NCBI RefSeq assembly: GCF_005233515.1
Contig: NZ_QFZZ01000005.1
Location: 310,001 to 374,000, forward strand
Reading direction: 5' to 3'
Source of the DNA: Pseudomonas sp. CFBP13508
GTDB taxonomy: Bacteria > Pseudomonadota > Gammaproteobacteria > Pseudomonadales > Pseudomonadaceae
Length of the DNA stretch: 64,000 nt
Shown here: in pieces, positions 43,568 to 51,805 of the stretch
How positions within the stretch are numbered: position 1 is the first letter of the stretch
Layout: every line of letters begins with the position of its first letter
Program-made: the position numbers and the translations under genes
The notes under the pieces: model-generated
Database searches by the model: none
Told to the model about the DNA's origin: nothing
The model's input: only the letters and a program-made list of their open reading frames with translations

Positions 43568-45370
43568 TTAGAACCACGCGTCCCGCATCCCCAGACACGT
43601 ATCATCCCGCGCCTCCAGCAAGTCCAGCTCATGCTGGCACCCCGGTACTTCCCATGTCAGGAAATACCGCGCCGCCTGCAACTTGCCCTTATAGAAGTCG
43701 ACATCCGCCGCGTTCCCTTTGGCCAGGCCTTCCTCGGCGCGGATCGCCTGCTCCAGCCAGCGCCAGCCGATCACCGCGTGACCGAACACCTTCAGGTACA
43801 GCGCCGAGTTCGCCAGGCTGCTGTTGACCTTGCCTTGGGCCAGATCGGTCAGCAGGCCGATGGTCACGGTTTGCAAGCGGGCAACGAGTTTCTCCAGCGG
43901 TTCGCGCAGTGCGGTCAGCGAGTCGTACGCAGTGGCGCGTTCGGCAGTGTTGGCGATCAAGCGGATCAATTGCTTCAACCCGGCGCCACCGTTCTGCGCC
44001 AGCTTGCGCCCGAGCAGATCCAGCGACTGGATGCCGTGGGTGCCTTCGTGGATCGGATTCAAGCGGTTGTCACGGTAGTACTGCTCCACCGGGTATTCAC
44101 GAGTGTAGCCGTGGCCGCCAAGAATCTGGATCGCCAGTTCGTTGGCTTTGAGGCAGAACTCCGATGGCCAGGATTTGACGATCGGCGTCAGCAGGTCCAA
44201 CAGCTCATGAGCCTGTTTGCGTTCGGCTTCGGTTTCCAGCGTGGTGGTGTCATCGAACAAACGCGCCGCATACAGGCCGAGGTCAAATGCACCTTCGACG
44301 TAGGATTTCTGCGTCAGCAACATGCGTCTGACGTCCGCGTGCTGAATGATCGCCACCGGCGCCGTGGTCGGATCCTTGCTGTCCGGCACCCGGCCCTGCG
44401 GACGCTCACGCGCATATTCCAGCGAATACAGGTAACCGGCATAGCCGAGCATCACCGCGCCCATGCCGACGCCGATCCGCGCTTCGTTCATCATCTGGAA
44501 CATGTAGCTCAAGCCATAGTGTGGCTTGCCTACCAGATAGCCGACGCACTCGCCGTTATCGCCGAAGTTCAGCGCCGTCGATGTGGTGCCGCGCCAGCCC
44601 ATCTTGTGGAACAAACCGGCGAGCAGCACGTCGTTGCGCTGGCCGAGGCTGCCGTCGTCGTTGACCAGAAACTTCGGCACGATGAACAGCGAAATACCTT
44701 TCACCCCCGGTGGGGCGTCCGGCAGCTTGGCCAGAACCATGTGCACGATGTTTTCCGACAGCGGGTGATCGCCACCGGAAATGAAAATCTTGTTGCCCTT
44801 CAGGCGATAGGTGCCATCGGACGCAGGCTCGGCGCGGGTGCGGATATCCGACAGCGACGAACCGGCATGGGGCTCGGTCAGGGCCATGGTGCCGAAGAAA
44901 CGTCCGTCGATCATCGGTTGCAGGAAGCGTTGTTTCTGCTCCTCGCTGCCGAAGCTCTCGATCAGGTTGGCCGCGCCCATGGTCAGGAACGGGTACGAGG
45001 TCGACGCTGCGTTGGCGGACTGAAAGTGCGCGAAGCAGGCTTGCGACAGCAGGGTCGGCAATTGCATGCCGCCGGCCTCGAAGCTGCGTGCGGCGTTGAG
45101 GAAGCCGGCCTCGAGAAAGGCATCCACCGCTGGTTTCACTTCGGGAATCAGAATGGCCTGGCCATCTTCATAGCGCGGCTCGTTTTCATCGCCCTTGCGG
45201 TTGTGCGGGGCGAAATACTTTTCGGCGATGTTGCGCGCGGTGCCGATGGCGGCGTCGAAGGTCTCGCGATTGTGCTCGGCAAAGCGCTCGCGCCGGGTCA
45301 GGCCCTCGGCATCGAGGACTTCGTACAGCTCGAAAGCCAGATTGCGGGAACTGAGCAGCGTCTCGGACAT
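43568..45370 (-). CDS. Acyl-CoA dehydrogenase with C-terminal extension (DmdC-like)
   Basis: A 600-residue flavoprotein of the long acyl-CoA dehydrogenase class. The FAD/substrate blocks MALTEPHAGSSLSDI and NKIFISGGDHPLSENIVHM are present, as is the catalytic Glu in NPIHEGTHGIQ. The extra C-terminal domain (about 460-600) matches the type found in 3-methylmercaptopropionyl-CoA dehydrogenase-like proteins. It probably oxidises a medium or long acyl-CoA during fatty acid use; the substrate is not readable. It stands alone, with no electron-transfer flavoprotein gene beside it. Confidence 0.9.
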   Translation of the reverse strand: MSETLLSSRNLAFELYEVLDAEGLTRRERFAEHNRETFDAAIGTARNIAEKYFAPHNRKGDENEPRYEDGQAILIPEVKPAVDAFLEAGFLNAARSFEAGGMQLPTLLSQACFAHFQSANAASTSYPFLTMGAANLIESFGSEEQKQRFLQPMIDGRFFGTMALTEPHAGSSLSDIRTRAEPASDGTYRLKGNKIFISGGDHPLSENIVHMVLAKLPDAPPGVKGISLFIVPKFLVNDDGSLGQRNDVLLAGLFHKMGWRGTTSTALNFGDNGECVGYLVGKPHYGLSYMFQMMNEARIGVGMGAVMLGYAGYLYSLEYARERPQGRVPDSKDPTTAPVAIIQHADVRRMLLTQKSYVEGAFDLGLYAARLFDDTTTLETEAERKQAHELLDLLTPIVKSWPSEFCLKANELAIQILGGHGYTREYPVEQYYRDNRLNPIHEGTHGIQSLDLLGRKLAQNGGAGLKQLIRLIANTAERATAYDSLTALREPLEKLVARLQTVTIGLLTDLAQGKVNSSLANSALYLKVFGHAVIGWRWLEQAIRAEEGLAKGNAADVDFYKGKLQAARYFLTWEVPGCQHELDLLEARDDTCLGMRDAWF

Positions 45371-45458
45371 GGCGGCCTACCTTAAAGAAAGTATGCCGCA
45401 GTCTAGGTAGGCCCATAAAAATGGGGAAGGAAGATAGATAAGGGTGATGGGGCGGCAC

Positions 45459-45544
45459 AAGCCACAAGCTTCAAGCTGCAAGTAAGAGCAGTTTGCTTCT
45501 ACTTGCAGCTTGCAGCTTGCAGCTTGCAGCTTGCAGCTTACAAC
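45459..45544. repeat. AAGCTTGCAGC-type repeat with tandem 7-mers
   Basis: The gap between the acyl-CoA dehydrogenase and putA holds an imperfect inverted repeat (CAAGCTTCAAGCTGCAAG ... CTTGCAGCTTGCAGCTTG). Its right side carries a 7-bp unit AGCTTGC about five times in tandem (45501-45540). Same word family as at 3990-4090 and 56159-56230. It lies 14 bp after the putA stop and may fold as an RNA hairpin at the message end. Confidence 0.8.
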
Positions 45545-45557
45545 TTGCCGCTGCTGC

Positions 45558-48500
45558 TTAACCTATCGTCATCAGACTGGCATTGCCTCCAGCAGCAGCC
45601 GTGTTGACGCTCAATGCCCGTTCGATCACCAGACGCTCCAGGGCAATGTTGGTCTCGCCCTGAGACAGGCCCTGAACGCCAACGATCGCGCCGCCACGCT
45701 GGGCGATCTGCTGGCAGACGCCGCGCAACTGGTCGGAGTGGCCGTGATGCAGTACGGCATCGAACACCACTTCGTCCTTGTTCCAGTCGGCAACGCGCTT
45801 GATCCGCGCCTGCACTTCTTTAGGCAGACGGGCGAACAAGGCCTTGCTCAGCTCGGTTTCCGGCCACACTGCCGAACCGCCCACCGCCAGCACCGCCGCC
45901 AGTTGCGTCAGCAGATCACCTTCAACTTCCGCCAGGCACAGCACGTGTTCGCGCGGCAGGATCGCGTAGCTGTTTTTCTCGCCGGTCGGGCCCGCCAGCA
46001 CGCGGGTGATACCGCTCTGCGATTGCGCAGCGTACTGAACGCACAGGGTGCTCAGGTCAGCGAACTTGTTGTTGTCGGCCCAGGCTTTCAGGGCGTTCAA
46101 CGATTGGCTCATGGCATCGCGCAAACGCACGTCCGGGGCGCTGATGGCGTCACCGCGAGCGAAGGATTGCTCGATTGCGTCGCTAGGACGCGTCGACAGC
46201 AAACGGTACAGATACAGCGGGCCACCGGCTTTCGGGCCAGTACCCGACAGGCCTTCGCCGCCGAACGGCTGCACGCCGACCACGGCACCAACGATGTTGC
46301 GGTTGACGTAGACGTTACCGGCGTTGACGTTGTCGATCACCTTGGCGATGGTCTCGTCGATGCGCGTGTGCACGCCCAGCGTCAGGCCATAACCGGAGGC
46401 GTTGATCTGGCCGATCAGTTGATCCAGCTCCTTGCGCTTGTAGCGCACCACGTGCAGTACCGGGCCGAAGATTTCGCGTTGCAGTTCGTCGAAGCTTTCC
46501 AGCTCGATCAGAGTCGGCATGACGAAGGTGCCGCGCTTGACCTCTTCGCTGTCGGCAATCGCCACCTGGTAAACATTGCGACCTTTGTCGCGCATGCCTT
46601 GGATGTGCTTGTCGATGCCGGCCTTGGCTTCGGCGTCGATCACCGGGCCGATGTCCACGGACAGACGCTCGGGGTTGCCGAGACGGCTTTCAGCCATGGC
46701 ACCTTTGAGCATTTCGATGACGCGATCGGCGGAATCTTCCTGCAGGCACAGCACGCGCAGTGCCGAGCAACGCTGACCGGCGCTGTCGAAGGCCGACGAC
46801 ACTACGTCGATCACCACTTGTTCAGTCAGTGCCGAGGAGTCGACGATCATCGCGTTCTGGCCACCGGTTTCGGCGATCAGCGGAATCGGACGGCCCTGGC
46901 TGTCGAGGCGCCCGGCGATGTTGCGTTGCAGCAGACGGGCGACTTCGGTGGAACCGGTGAACATCACGCCTTTGACGCGTTCGTCACCGACCAGACCGGC
47001 GCCGACGGTTTCACCGCGACCCGGCAGCAGTTGCAGCACGCCTTCCGGAATGCCGGCTTCGAGCATCAGGCGCACAGCCTGAGCTGCCACCAGTGGGGTT
47101 TGTTCGGCCGGTTTGGCCAGCACCGGGTTACCGGCGGCCAATGCCGCAGCGACCTGGCCGCTGAAGATTGCCAGCGGGAAGTTCCACGGGCTGATACATA
47201 CCACCGGACCCAGTGGGCGGTGGGCGTCATTGCTGAAGTCGTTGCGCGCCTGCACGGCGTAATAACGCAGGAAGTCGACCGCTTCGCGCACTTCGGCGAT
47301 GGCGTTGGCGAAGGTCTTGCCGGCTTCACGAGCCAGCAGGCCCATCAGCGGCTGGATCTCGCCTTCCATCAGGTCAGCGGCACGCTCCAGAATCGCCGCA
47401 CGTTCGGCCGGCGGGGTGGCCTGCCAGATCGGCGCGGCGTTCAGCGCACATTGAATGGCATTGTCGACGTCTTCGACGGTGGCTTCTTGAACGTGACCGA
47501 CCACATCGCGGTGATCGGAGGGGTTGAGAACGGCGACCGGCGTTTCGTTGCTGGACGCGCAACCGAGCATCGGCGCGGCTTTCCAGTCGTTGTGCGCGGT
47601 GGCGAGCAGGGCGCAGGACAGCGAGGCCAGACGATGTTCGTTGGCCATGTCGATGCCGCTGGAGTTGGCGCGCTCGGCACCGTACAGATCACGCGGCAGC
47701 GGAATGCGCGGGTGCGGCAGGCCGAAACCGCCTTCGACGGTGGCCATCTGCTCGATCTGCGCAACCGGGTCGGCCACCAGTTCCTGAATCGAAATTGACT
47801 GGTCGGCGATACGGTTGACGAACGAGGTGTTGGCGCCGTTTTCCAGCAGACGACGCACAAGGTACGCCAGCAGGGTTTCGTGGGTGCCGACCGGTGCGTA
47901 CACACGGCACGGACGGTTCAGCTTGCCCTCGGAAACCTTGCCTACAACTTGTTCGTAGAGCGGTTCGCCCATGCCGTGCAGGCATTGGAATTCGTACTGG
48001 CCCGGGTAATAGTTCTGACCGGCGATGTGGTAGATCGCCGACAGGGTGTGGGCGTTGTGCGTAGCGAATTGCGGGTAGATGACTTCCGGTACCGACAGCA
48101 GTTTGCGTGCGCAAGCAATGTAGGAAACGTCGGTGTACACCTTGCGGGTGTAGACCGGATAGCCTTCCAGGCCTTCGACCTGGGCGCGCTTGATTTCGCT
48201 GTCCCAGTACGCGCCTTTCACCAGGCGGATCATCAGGCGATGGCGGCTGCGGCGGGCCAGATCGATCACGTAGTCGATCACGTACGGGCAACGCTTTTGG
48301 TAAGCCTGGATAACGAAACCGATGCCGTTCCAGCCAGTCAGTTGCGGCTCGAAGCACAGGCGCTCGAGCAGATCCAGCGACAACTCGAGGCGGTCGGCTT
48401 CTTCGGCGTCGATGTTCAGGCCGATGTCGTATTGCTTGGCCAGCAGGGTCAGCGACAGCAGGCGCGGGTACAGCTCGTCCATCACCCGCTCGTACTGCGC

Positions 48501-49511
48501 ACGGCTGTAACGCGGGTGCAGCGCCGAGAGCTTGATGGAAATGCCCGGGCCTTCATAAATCCCACGGCCGTGTGACGCTTTGCCGATCGAGTGGATCGCT
48601 TGTTCGTACGACGCCAGGTATTTCTGCGCGTCGACTTCGGTGAGTGCCGCTTCACCGAGCATGTCGTAGGAGTAACGGAAGCCTTTGGCTTCGAACTTGC
48701 TCGCATTGGCCAGCGCTTCGGCGATGGTTTCGCCGGTAACGAACTGCTCGCCCATCAGGCGCATGGCCATGTCGACGCCCTTGCGGATCATCGGCTCGCC
48801 GCTCTTGCCGATGATGCGGCTCAGCGACGAAGTCAGGCCGGCTTCGTTGTGGGTGGAGACCAGTTTGCCAGTCAGCAGCAGACCCCAGGTCGCAGCGTTG
48901 ACGAACAGCGAAGGGCTGTTGCCCAGGTGCGGATGCCAGTTGCCGGTGCTGATCTTGTCGCGGATCAGCGCATCGCGGGTGCCTTTGTCCGGGATGCGCA
49001 GCAGCGCTTCGGCCAGGCACATCAGCGCCACGCCTTCCTGGGACGACAGGGAGAATTCCTGCAGCAGGCCCTGAACAATACCGGCACGACCGCCGGCACT
49101 TTTCTGGTTACGCAGTTTTTCCGCGATGGTCGCGGCGAGCTTGTTGGTGGCTTCGGCCATCGGGGCTGGCAGGCGCGCCTGTTCGATCAGCATCGGCACC
49201 ACTTCCGGCTCGGGGCGGCGGTAGGCGGCGGTGATCGAAGCACGCAGAACCGATTGCGGCAGGATGCTTTCGGCGAATTCGAGGAAGCATTGGTGAGCGT
49301 GATCGGTCTGCACTTCGCCTGCGTCATCGGCGTCTTTGGCGGTCAAACCGTTCAACTCGGTCAGGGTTGCACCACCCTCGAGTTTTTCCAGGTAATTGAA
49401 AATTGCCTGCTTGATCAGCCAGTGCGGCGTGCGATCAATCGAGGTTGCGGCAGCCTTCAGGCGCTCGCGGGTCGGGTCATCGAGTTTGACCCCAAGGGTG
49501 GTGGTAGCCAT
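45558..49511 (-). CDS. putA: Trifunctional proline dehydrogenase / P5C dehydrogenase / repressor
   Basis: A 1317-residue PutA that oxidises proline to glutamate and represses the put genes. Residues 1-47 form a ribbon-helix-helix DNA-binding domain (TTTLGVKLDDPTRERLKAAA), so this is the regulatory trifunctional form. The FAD-dependent proline dehydrogenase barrel follows, with GPGISIKLSALHPRYSRAQ and RLVKGAYWDSEIKRAQ near 429. The NAD-dependent aldehyde dehydrogenase domain has Cys near 915 (AGQRCSALRVL), and a C-terminal domain ends the protein. ATG 49511 has GAGG 8 bp upstream. It diverges from putP across a region with six GTTGCA sites. Confidence 0.96.
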   Translation of the reverse strand: MATTTLGVKLDDPTRERLKAAATSIDRTPHWLIKQAIFNYLEKLEGGATLTELNGLTAKDADDAGEVQTDHAHQCFLEFAESILPQSVLRASITAAYRRPEPEVVPMLIEQARLPAPMAEATNKLAATIAEKLRNQKSAGGRAGIVQGLLQEFSLSSQEGVALMCLAEALLRIPDKGTRDALIRDKISTGNWHPHLGNSPSLFVNAATWGLLLTGKLVSTHNEAGLTSSLSRIIGKSGEPMIRKGVDMAMRLMGEQFVTGETIAEALANASKFEAKGFRYSYDMLGEAALTEVDAQKYLASYEQAIHSIGKASHGRGIYEGPGISIKLSALHPRYSRAQYERVMDELYPRLLSLTLLAKQYDIGLNIDAEEADRLELSLDLLERLCFEPQLTGWNGIGFVIQAYQKRCPYVIDYVIDLARRSRHRLMIRLVKGAYWDSEIKRAQVEGLEGYPVYTRKVYTDVSYIACARKLLSVPEVIYPQFATHNAHTLSAIYHIAGQNYYPGQYEFQCLHGMGEPLYEQVVGKVSEGKLNRPCRVYAPVGTHETLLAYLVRRLLENGANTSFVNRIADQSISIQELVADPVAQIEQMATVEGGFGLPHPRIPLPRDLYGAERANSSGIDMANEHRLASLSCALLATAHNDWKAAPMLGCASSNETPVAVLNPSDHRDVVGHVQEATVEDVDNAIQCALNAAPIWQATPPAERAAILERAADLMEGEIQPLMGLLAREAGKTFANAIAEVREAVDFLRYYAVQARNDFSNDAHRPLGPVVCISPWNFPLAIFSGQVAAALAAGNPVLAKPAEQTPLVAAQAVRLMLEAGIPEGVLQLLPGRGETVGAGLVGDERVKGVMFTGSTEVARLLQRNIAGRLDSQGRPIPLIAETGGQNAMIVDSSALTEQVVIDVVSSAFDSAGQRCSALRVLCLQEDSADRVIEMLKGAMAESRLGNPERLSVDIGPVIDAEAKAGIDKHIQGMRDKGRNVYQVAIADSEEVKRGTFVMPTLIELESFDELQREIFGPVLHVVRYKRKELDQLIGQINASGYGLTLGVHTRIDETIAKVIDNVNAGNVYVNRNIVGAVVGVQPFGGEGLSGTGPKAGGPLYLYRLLSTRPSDAIEQSFARGDAISAPDVRLRDAMSQSLNALKAWADNNKFADLSTLCVQYAAQSQSGITRVLAGPTGEKNSYAILPREHVLCLAEVEGDLLTQLAAVLAVGGSAVWPETELSKALFARLPKEVQARIKRVADWNKDEVVFDAVLHHGHSDQLRGVCQQIAQRGGAIVGVQGLSQGETNIALERLVIERALSVNTAAAGGNASLMTIG

Positions 49512-49969
49512 ATTTTTATCCTCATGGTTGCCACAGTTGCGTGGCATCAGCTGGCCGCAAGATTAGCCGTGCGTTGAATGAGGTGCAACCGGGTGCAACC
49601 CTTTTTTTGCCGGAATAATACGCAGCTCGTCAGGAATTAAATTCTGGAACGAAAGTGCTGCTCCTGCTTGGTGCTTTTGCTTCTAGCAAAGAGCCATGAC
49701 TGCCACAAAAGGGAGCAAAAACGGGGTGTTCGTCGATTAATCCGAATGGGTGCAACTAATTCTCGCGAAACTGGTTGCACCTTATTTGCTTTGTTGCATA
49801 GCATTCGCCGCCAAGGTGCAACCGGGAATAACCCGGTGCATCGGCTGATGGCTTTCCTGGGGAAACATCAGTCTTAAATGCGCGGGATCCCGGATCGTCT
49901 GCCAAACGTCGTCGTTTGCGAGCGGTTCACCACCGCCGCTACATAAAAACAAAGCCAGGGCGTAACTCA
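49512..49969. promoter_or_regulatory. putA-putP control region with clustered PutA-type operators
   Basis: This 458-bp divergent gap has no gene but repeats the hexamer GTTGCA (or TGCAAC) at 49584-49589, 49594-49599, 49751-49756, 49774-49779, 49793-49798 and 49817-49822, with a near match TGCATC at 49837. GTTGCA is the core recognised by the E. coli PutA ribbon-helix-helix domain. The sites form one pair close to putA and a group of four closer to putP, so PutA could loop the DNA and repress both genes when it is not membrane-bound. The gap is AT-richer than its surroundings. Confidence 0.75.
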
Positions 49970-51454
49970 ATGAGCGTAAGCAATCCAACCCTGATCACAT
50001 TCGTGATCTACATCGCAGCAATGGTGCTGATCGGCTTGATGGCCTATCGCTCCACCAACAACCTTTCTGACTATATTCTCGGCGGTCGCAGCCTCGGCAG
50101 CGTTGTAACCGCGCTGTCTGCCGGTGCTTCCGACATGAGCGGCTGGTTGTTGATGGGCCTGCCGGGCGCCATCTACATGTCCGGTCTGTCCGAAAGCTGG
50201 ATCGCCATCGGCCTGATCGTCGGTGCCTACCTGAACTGGCTGTTTGTCGCCGGCCGTCTGCGTGTGCAGACCGAGCACAACGGCGATGCCCTGACTCTTC
50301 CGGACTACTTTTCCAGCCGTTTCGAAGATAAAAGCGGCTTGCTGCGGATCATCTCGGCGATCGTGATTCTGGTGTTCTTCACCATCTACTGCGCTTCCGG
50401 CATCGTCGCCGGTGCCCGTCTGTTCGAAAGCACGTTCGGCATGACCTACGAAACGGCGCTGTGGGCCGGTGCGGCGGCGACGATTGCCTACACCTTCATC
50501 GGCGGTTTCCTCGCGGTGAGCTGGACCGACACCGTCCAAGCCACGCTGATGATCTTCGCGCTGATCCTTACGCCGATCATCGTTCTGCTGGCCACCGGCG
50601 GCGTCGACACCACGTTCCTGGCCATCGAAGCGCAAGATCCGAGCAACTTCGACATGCTCAAAGGCACCACCTTCATCGGCATCATCTCGCTGATGGGCTG
50701 GGGTCTGGGCTACTTCGGTCAGCCACACATCCTCGCGCGTTTCATGGCGGCGGATTCGGTCAAGTCGATCGCCAAGGCGCGTCGCATTTCCATGGCCTGG
50801 ATGATCCTGTGCCTGGGCGGCACCGTAGCGGTGGGCTTCTTCGGTATCGCTTACTTCTCGGCGCACCCTGAAGTAGCCGGTCCTGTCACCGAGAACCCGG
50901 AACGCGTGTTCATCGAACTGGCGAAAATCCTCTTCAATCCGTGGGTTGCCGGTGTGCTGCTGTCGGCCATTCTGGCTGCGGTAATGAGCACCCTGAGCTG
51001 CCAGTTGCTGGTGTGCTCGAGCGCCCTGACCGAAGACTTCTATAAAGCCTTCCTGCGCAAGTCCGCTTCGCAACTGGAGCTGGTCTGGGTCGGTCGTGCC
51101 ATGGTGCTGCTGGTAGCCCTGATCGCTATCGCATTGGCTGCCAACCCGGAAAACCGCGTACTGGGCCTGGTGTCCTACGCCTGGGCCGGTTTCGGTGCTG
51201 CGTTCGGTCCGGTGGTGCTGATCTCGGTGGTCTGGAAAGGCATGACCCGCAACGGCGCACTGGCCGGTATTCTGGTCGGCGCGATCACCGTGGTGGTCTG
51301 GAAGCATTTCGAACTGCTGGGTCTGTACGAAATCATTCCGGGCTTCATCTTCGCCAGCCTGGCCATCTACTTTGTCAGCAAGGCGGGTGAGCCGACTCGC
51401 GGCATGGTTGAGCGTTTCGAGGCAGCGGAAAAAGACTTCCATCTGAACAAGTGA
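49970..51454 (+). CDS. putP: Sodium/proline symporter
   Basis: A 494-residue inner-membrane symporter of the SSS family that imports proline with Na+. Thirteen or so membrane segments are visible, and the sodium/substrate-site motif ASDMSGWLLMGLPGAIYMSG is intact. The length matches PutP. ATG 49970 follows a weak AGGG site. It is divergent from putA and shares the control region with clustered GTTGCA sites. A strong terminator follows, so it is monocistronic. Confidence 0.96.
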   Translation: MSVSNPTLITFVIYIAAMVLIGLMAYRSTNNLSDYILGGRSLGSVVTALSAGASDMSGWLLMGLPGAIYMSGLSESWIAIGLIVGAYLNWLFVAGRLRVQTEHNGDALTLPDYFSSRFEDKSGLLRIISAIVILVFFTIYCASGIVAGARLFESTFGMTYETALWAGAAATIAYTFIGGFLAVSWTDTVQATLMIFALILTPIIVLLATGGVDTTFLAIEAQDPSNFDMLKGTTFIGIISLMGWGLGYFGQPHILARFMAADSVKSIAKARRISMAWMILCLGGTVAVGFFGIAYFSAHPEVAGPVTENPERVFIELAKILFNPWVAGVLLSAILAAVMSTLSCQLLVCSSALTEDFYKAFLRKSASQLELVWVGRAMVLLVALIAIALAANPENRVLGLVSYAWAGFGAAFGPVVLISVVWKGMTRNGALAGILVGAITVVVWKHFELLGLYEIIPGFIFASLAIYFVSKAGEPTRGMVERFEAAEKDFHLNK

Positions 51455-51476
51455 TGGACTGAGCTTCGGCTCACAT

Positions 51477-51518
51477 GAAAACGGCCCGCTTCCTAGAGGA
51501 AGCGGGCCGTTTTTTTTG
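51477..51518 (+). terminator. Rho-independent terminator after putP
   Basis: A 13-bp stem ACGGCCCGCTTCC / GGAAGCGGGCCGT with a TAGA loop, then eight T residues, starting about 27 bp after the putP stop. Confidence 0.95.
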
Positions 51519-51552
51519 TGCCTGTGATTTCTCGAATCCTGTGGAAATCCAT

Positions 51553-51642
51553 TGTGGGAGCGAGCCTGCTCGCGAATGCGATTGATCATTCAATGAATGT
51601 ATCGACTGACATGCCGCTTTCGCGAGCAGGCTCGCTCCCACA
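51553..51642. repeat. REP element, paired inverted copies (copy 5)
   Basis: TGTGGGAGCGAGCCTGCTCG and its reverse complement ending CCCACA, between the putP terminator and vgrG. Confidence 0.9.
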
Positions 51643-51805
51643 GGGTGGATGGCAGGTTTGATTGAATTGTCTGTAGTCGAACGGCCGAATTAACAAGGTC
51701 GTTTCAGCAAACCACGTAGGGCAAATCTGAATTTCCCGTCACCTGCTCGGCACCCCTTGCCCCTCATGCAGAATCGCCCGCCCTCACACTGCAGAGAGAC
51801 ATCGG

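Larger units (their letters stand above)
51455..51805. other. putP-vgrG intergenic region
   Basis: 351 bp without a gene. It holds the putP terminator, REP copy 5, and about 160 bp of ordinary sequence before vgrG, where a promoter must lie but no clear boxes are visible. GAGAGACATCGG just before 51806 supplies the vgrG ribosome binding site. Confidence 0.7.

Noticed and set aside
45501..45540. Tandem 7-mers as a CRISPR array
   Set aside because: Units are adjacent with no spacers and only 7 bp long.
45510..47798. 762-codon frame antisense to putA
   Set aside because: Starts in the repeat region and mirrors putA; no independent coding signal.
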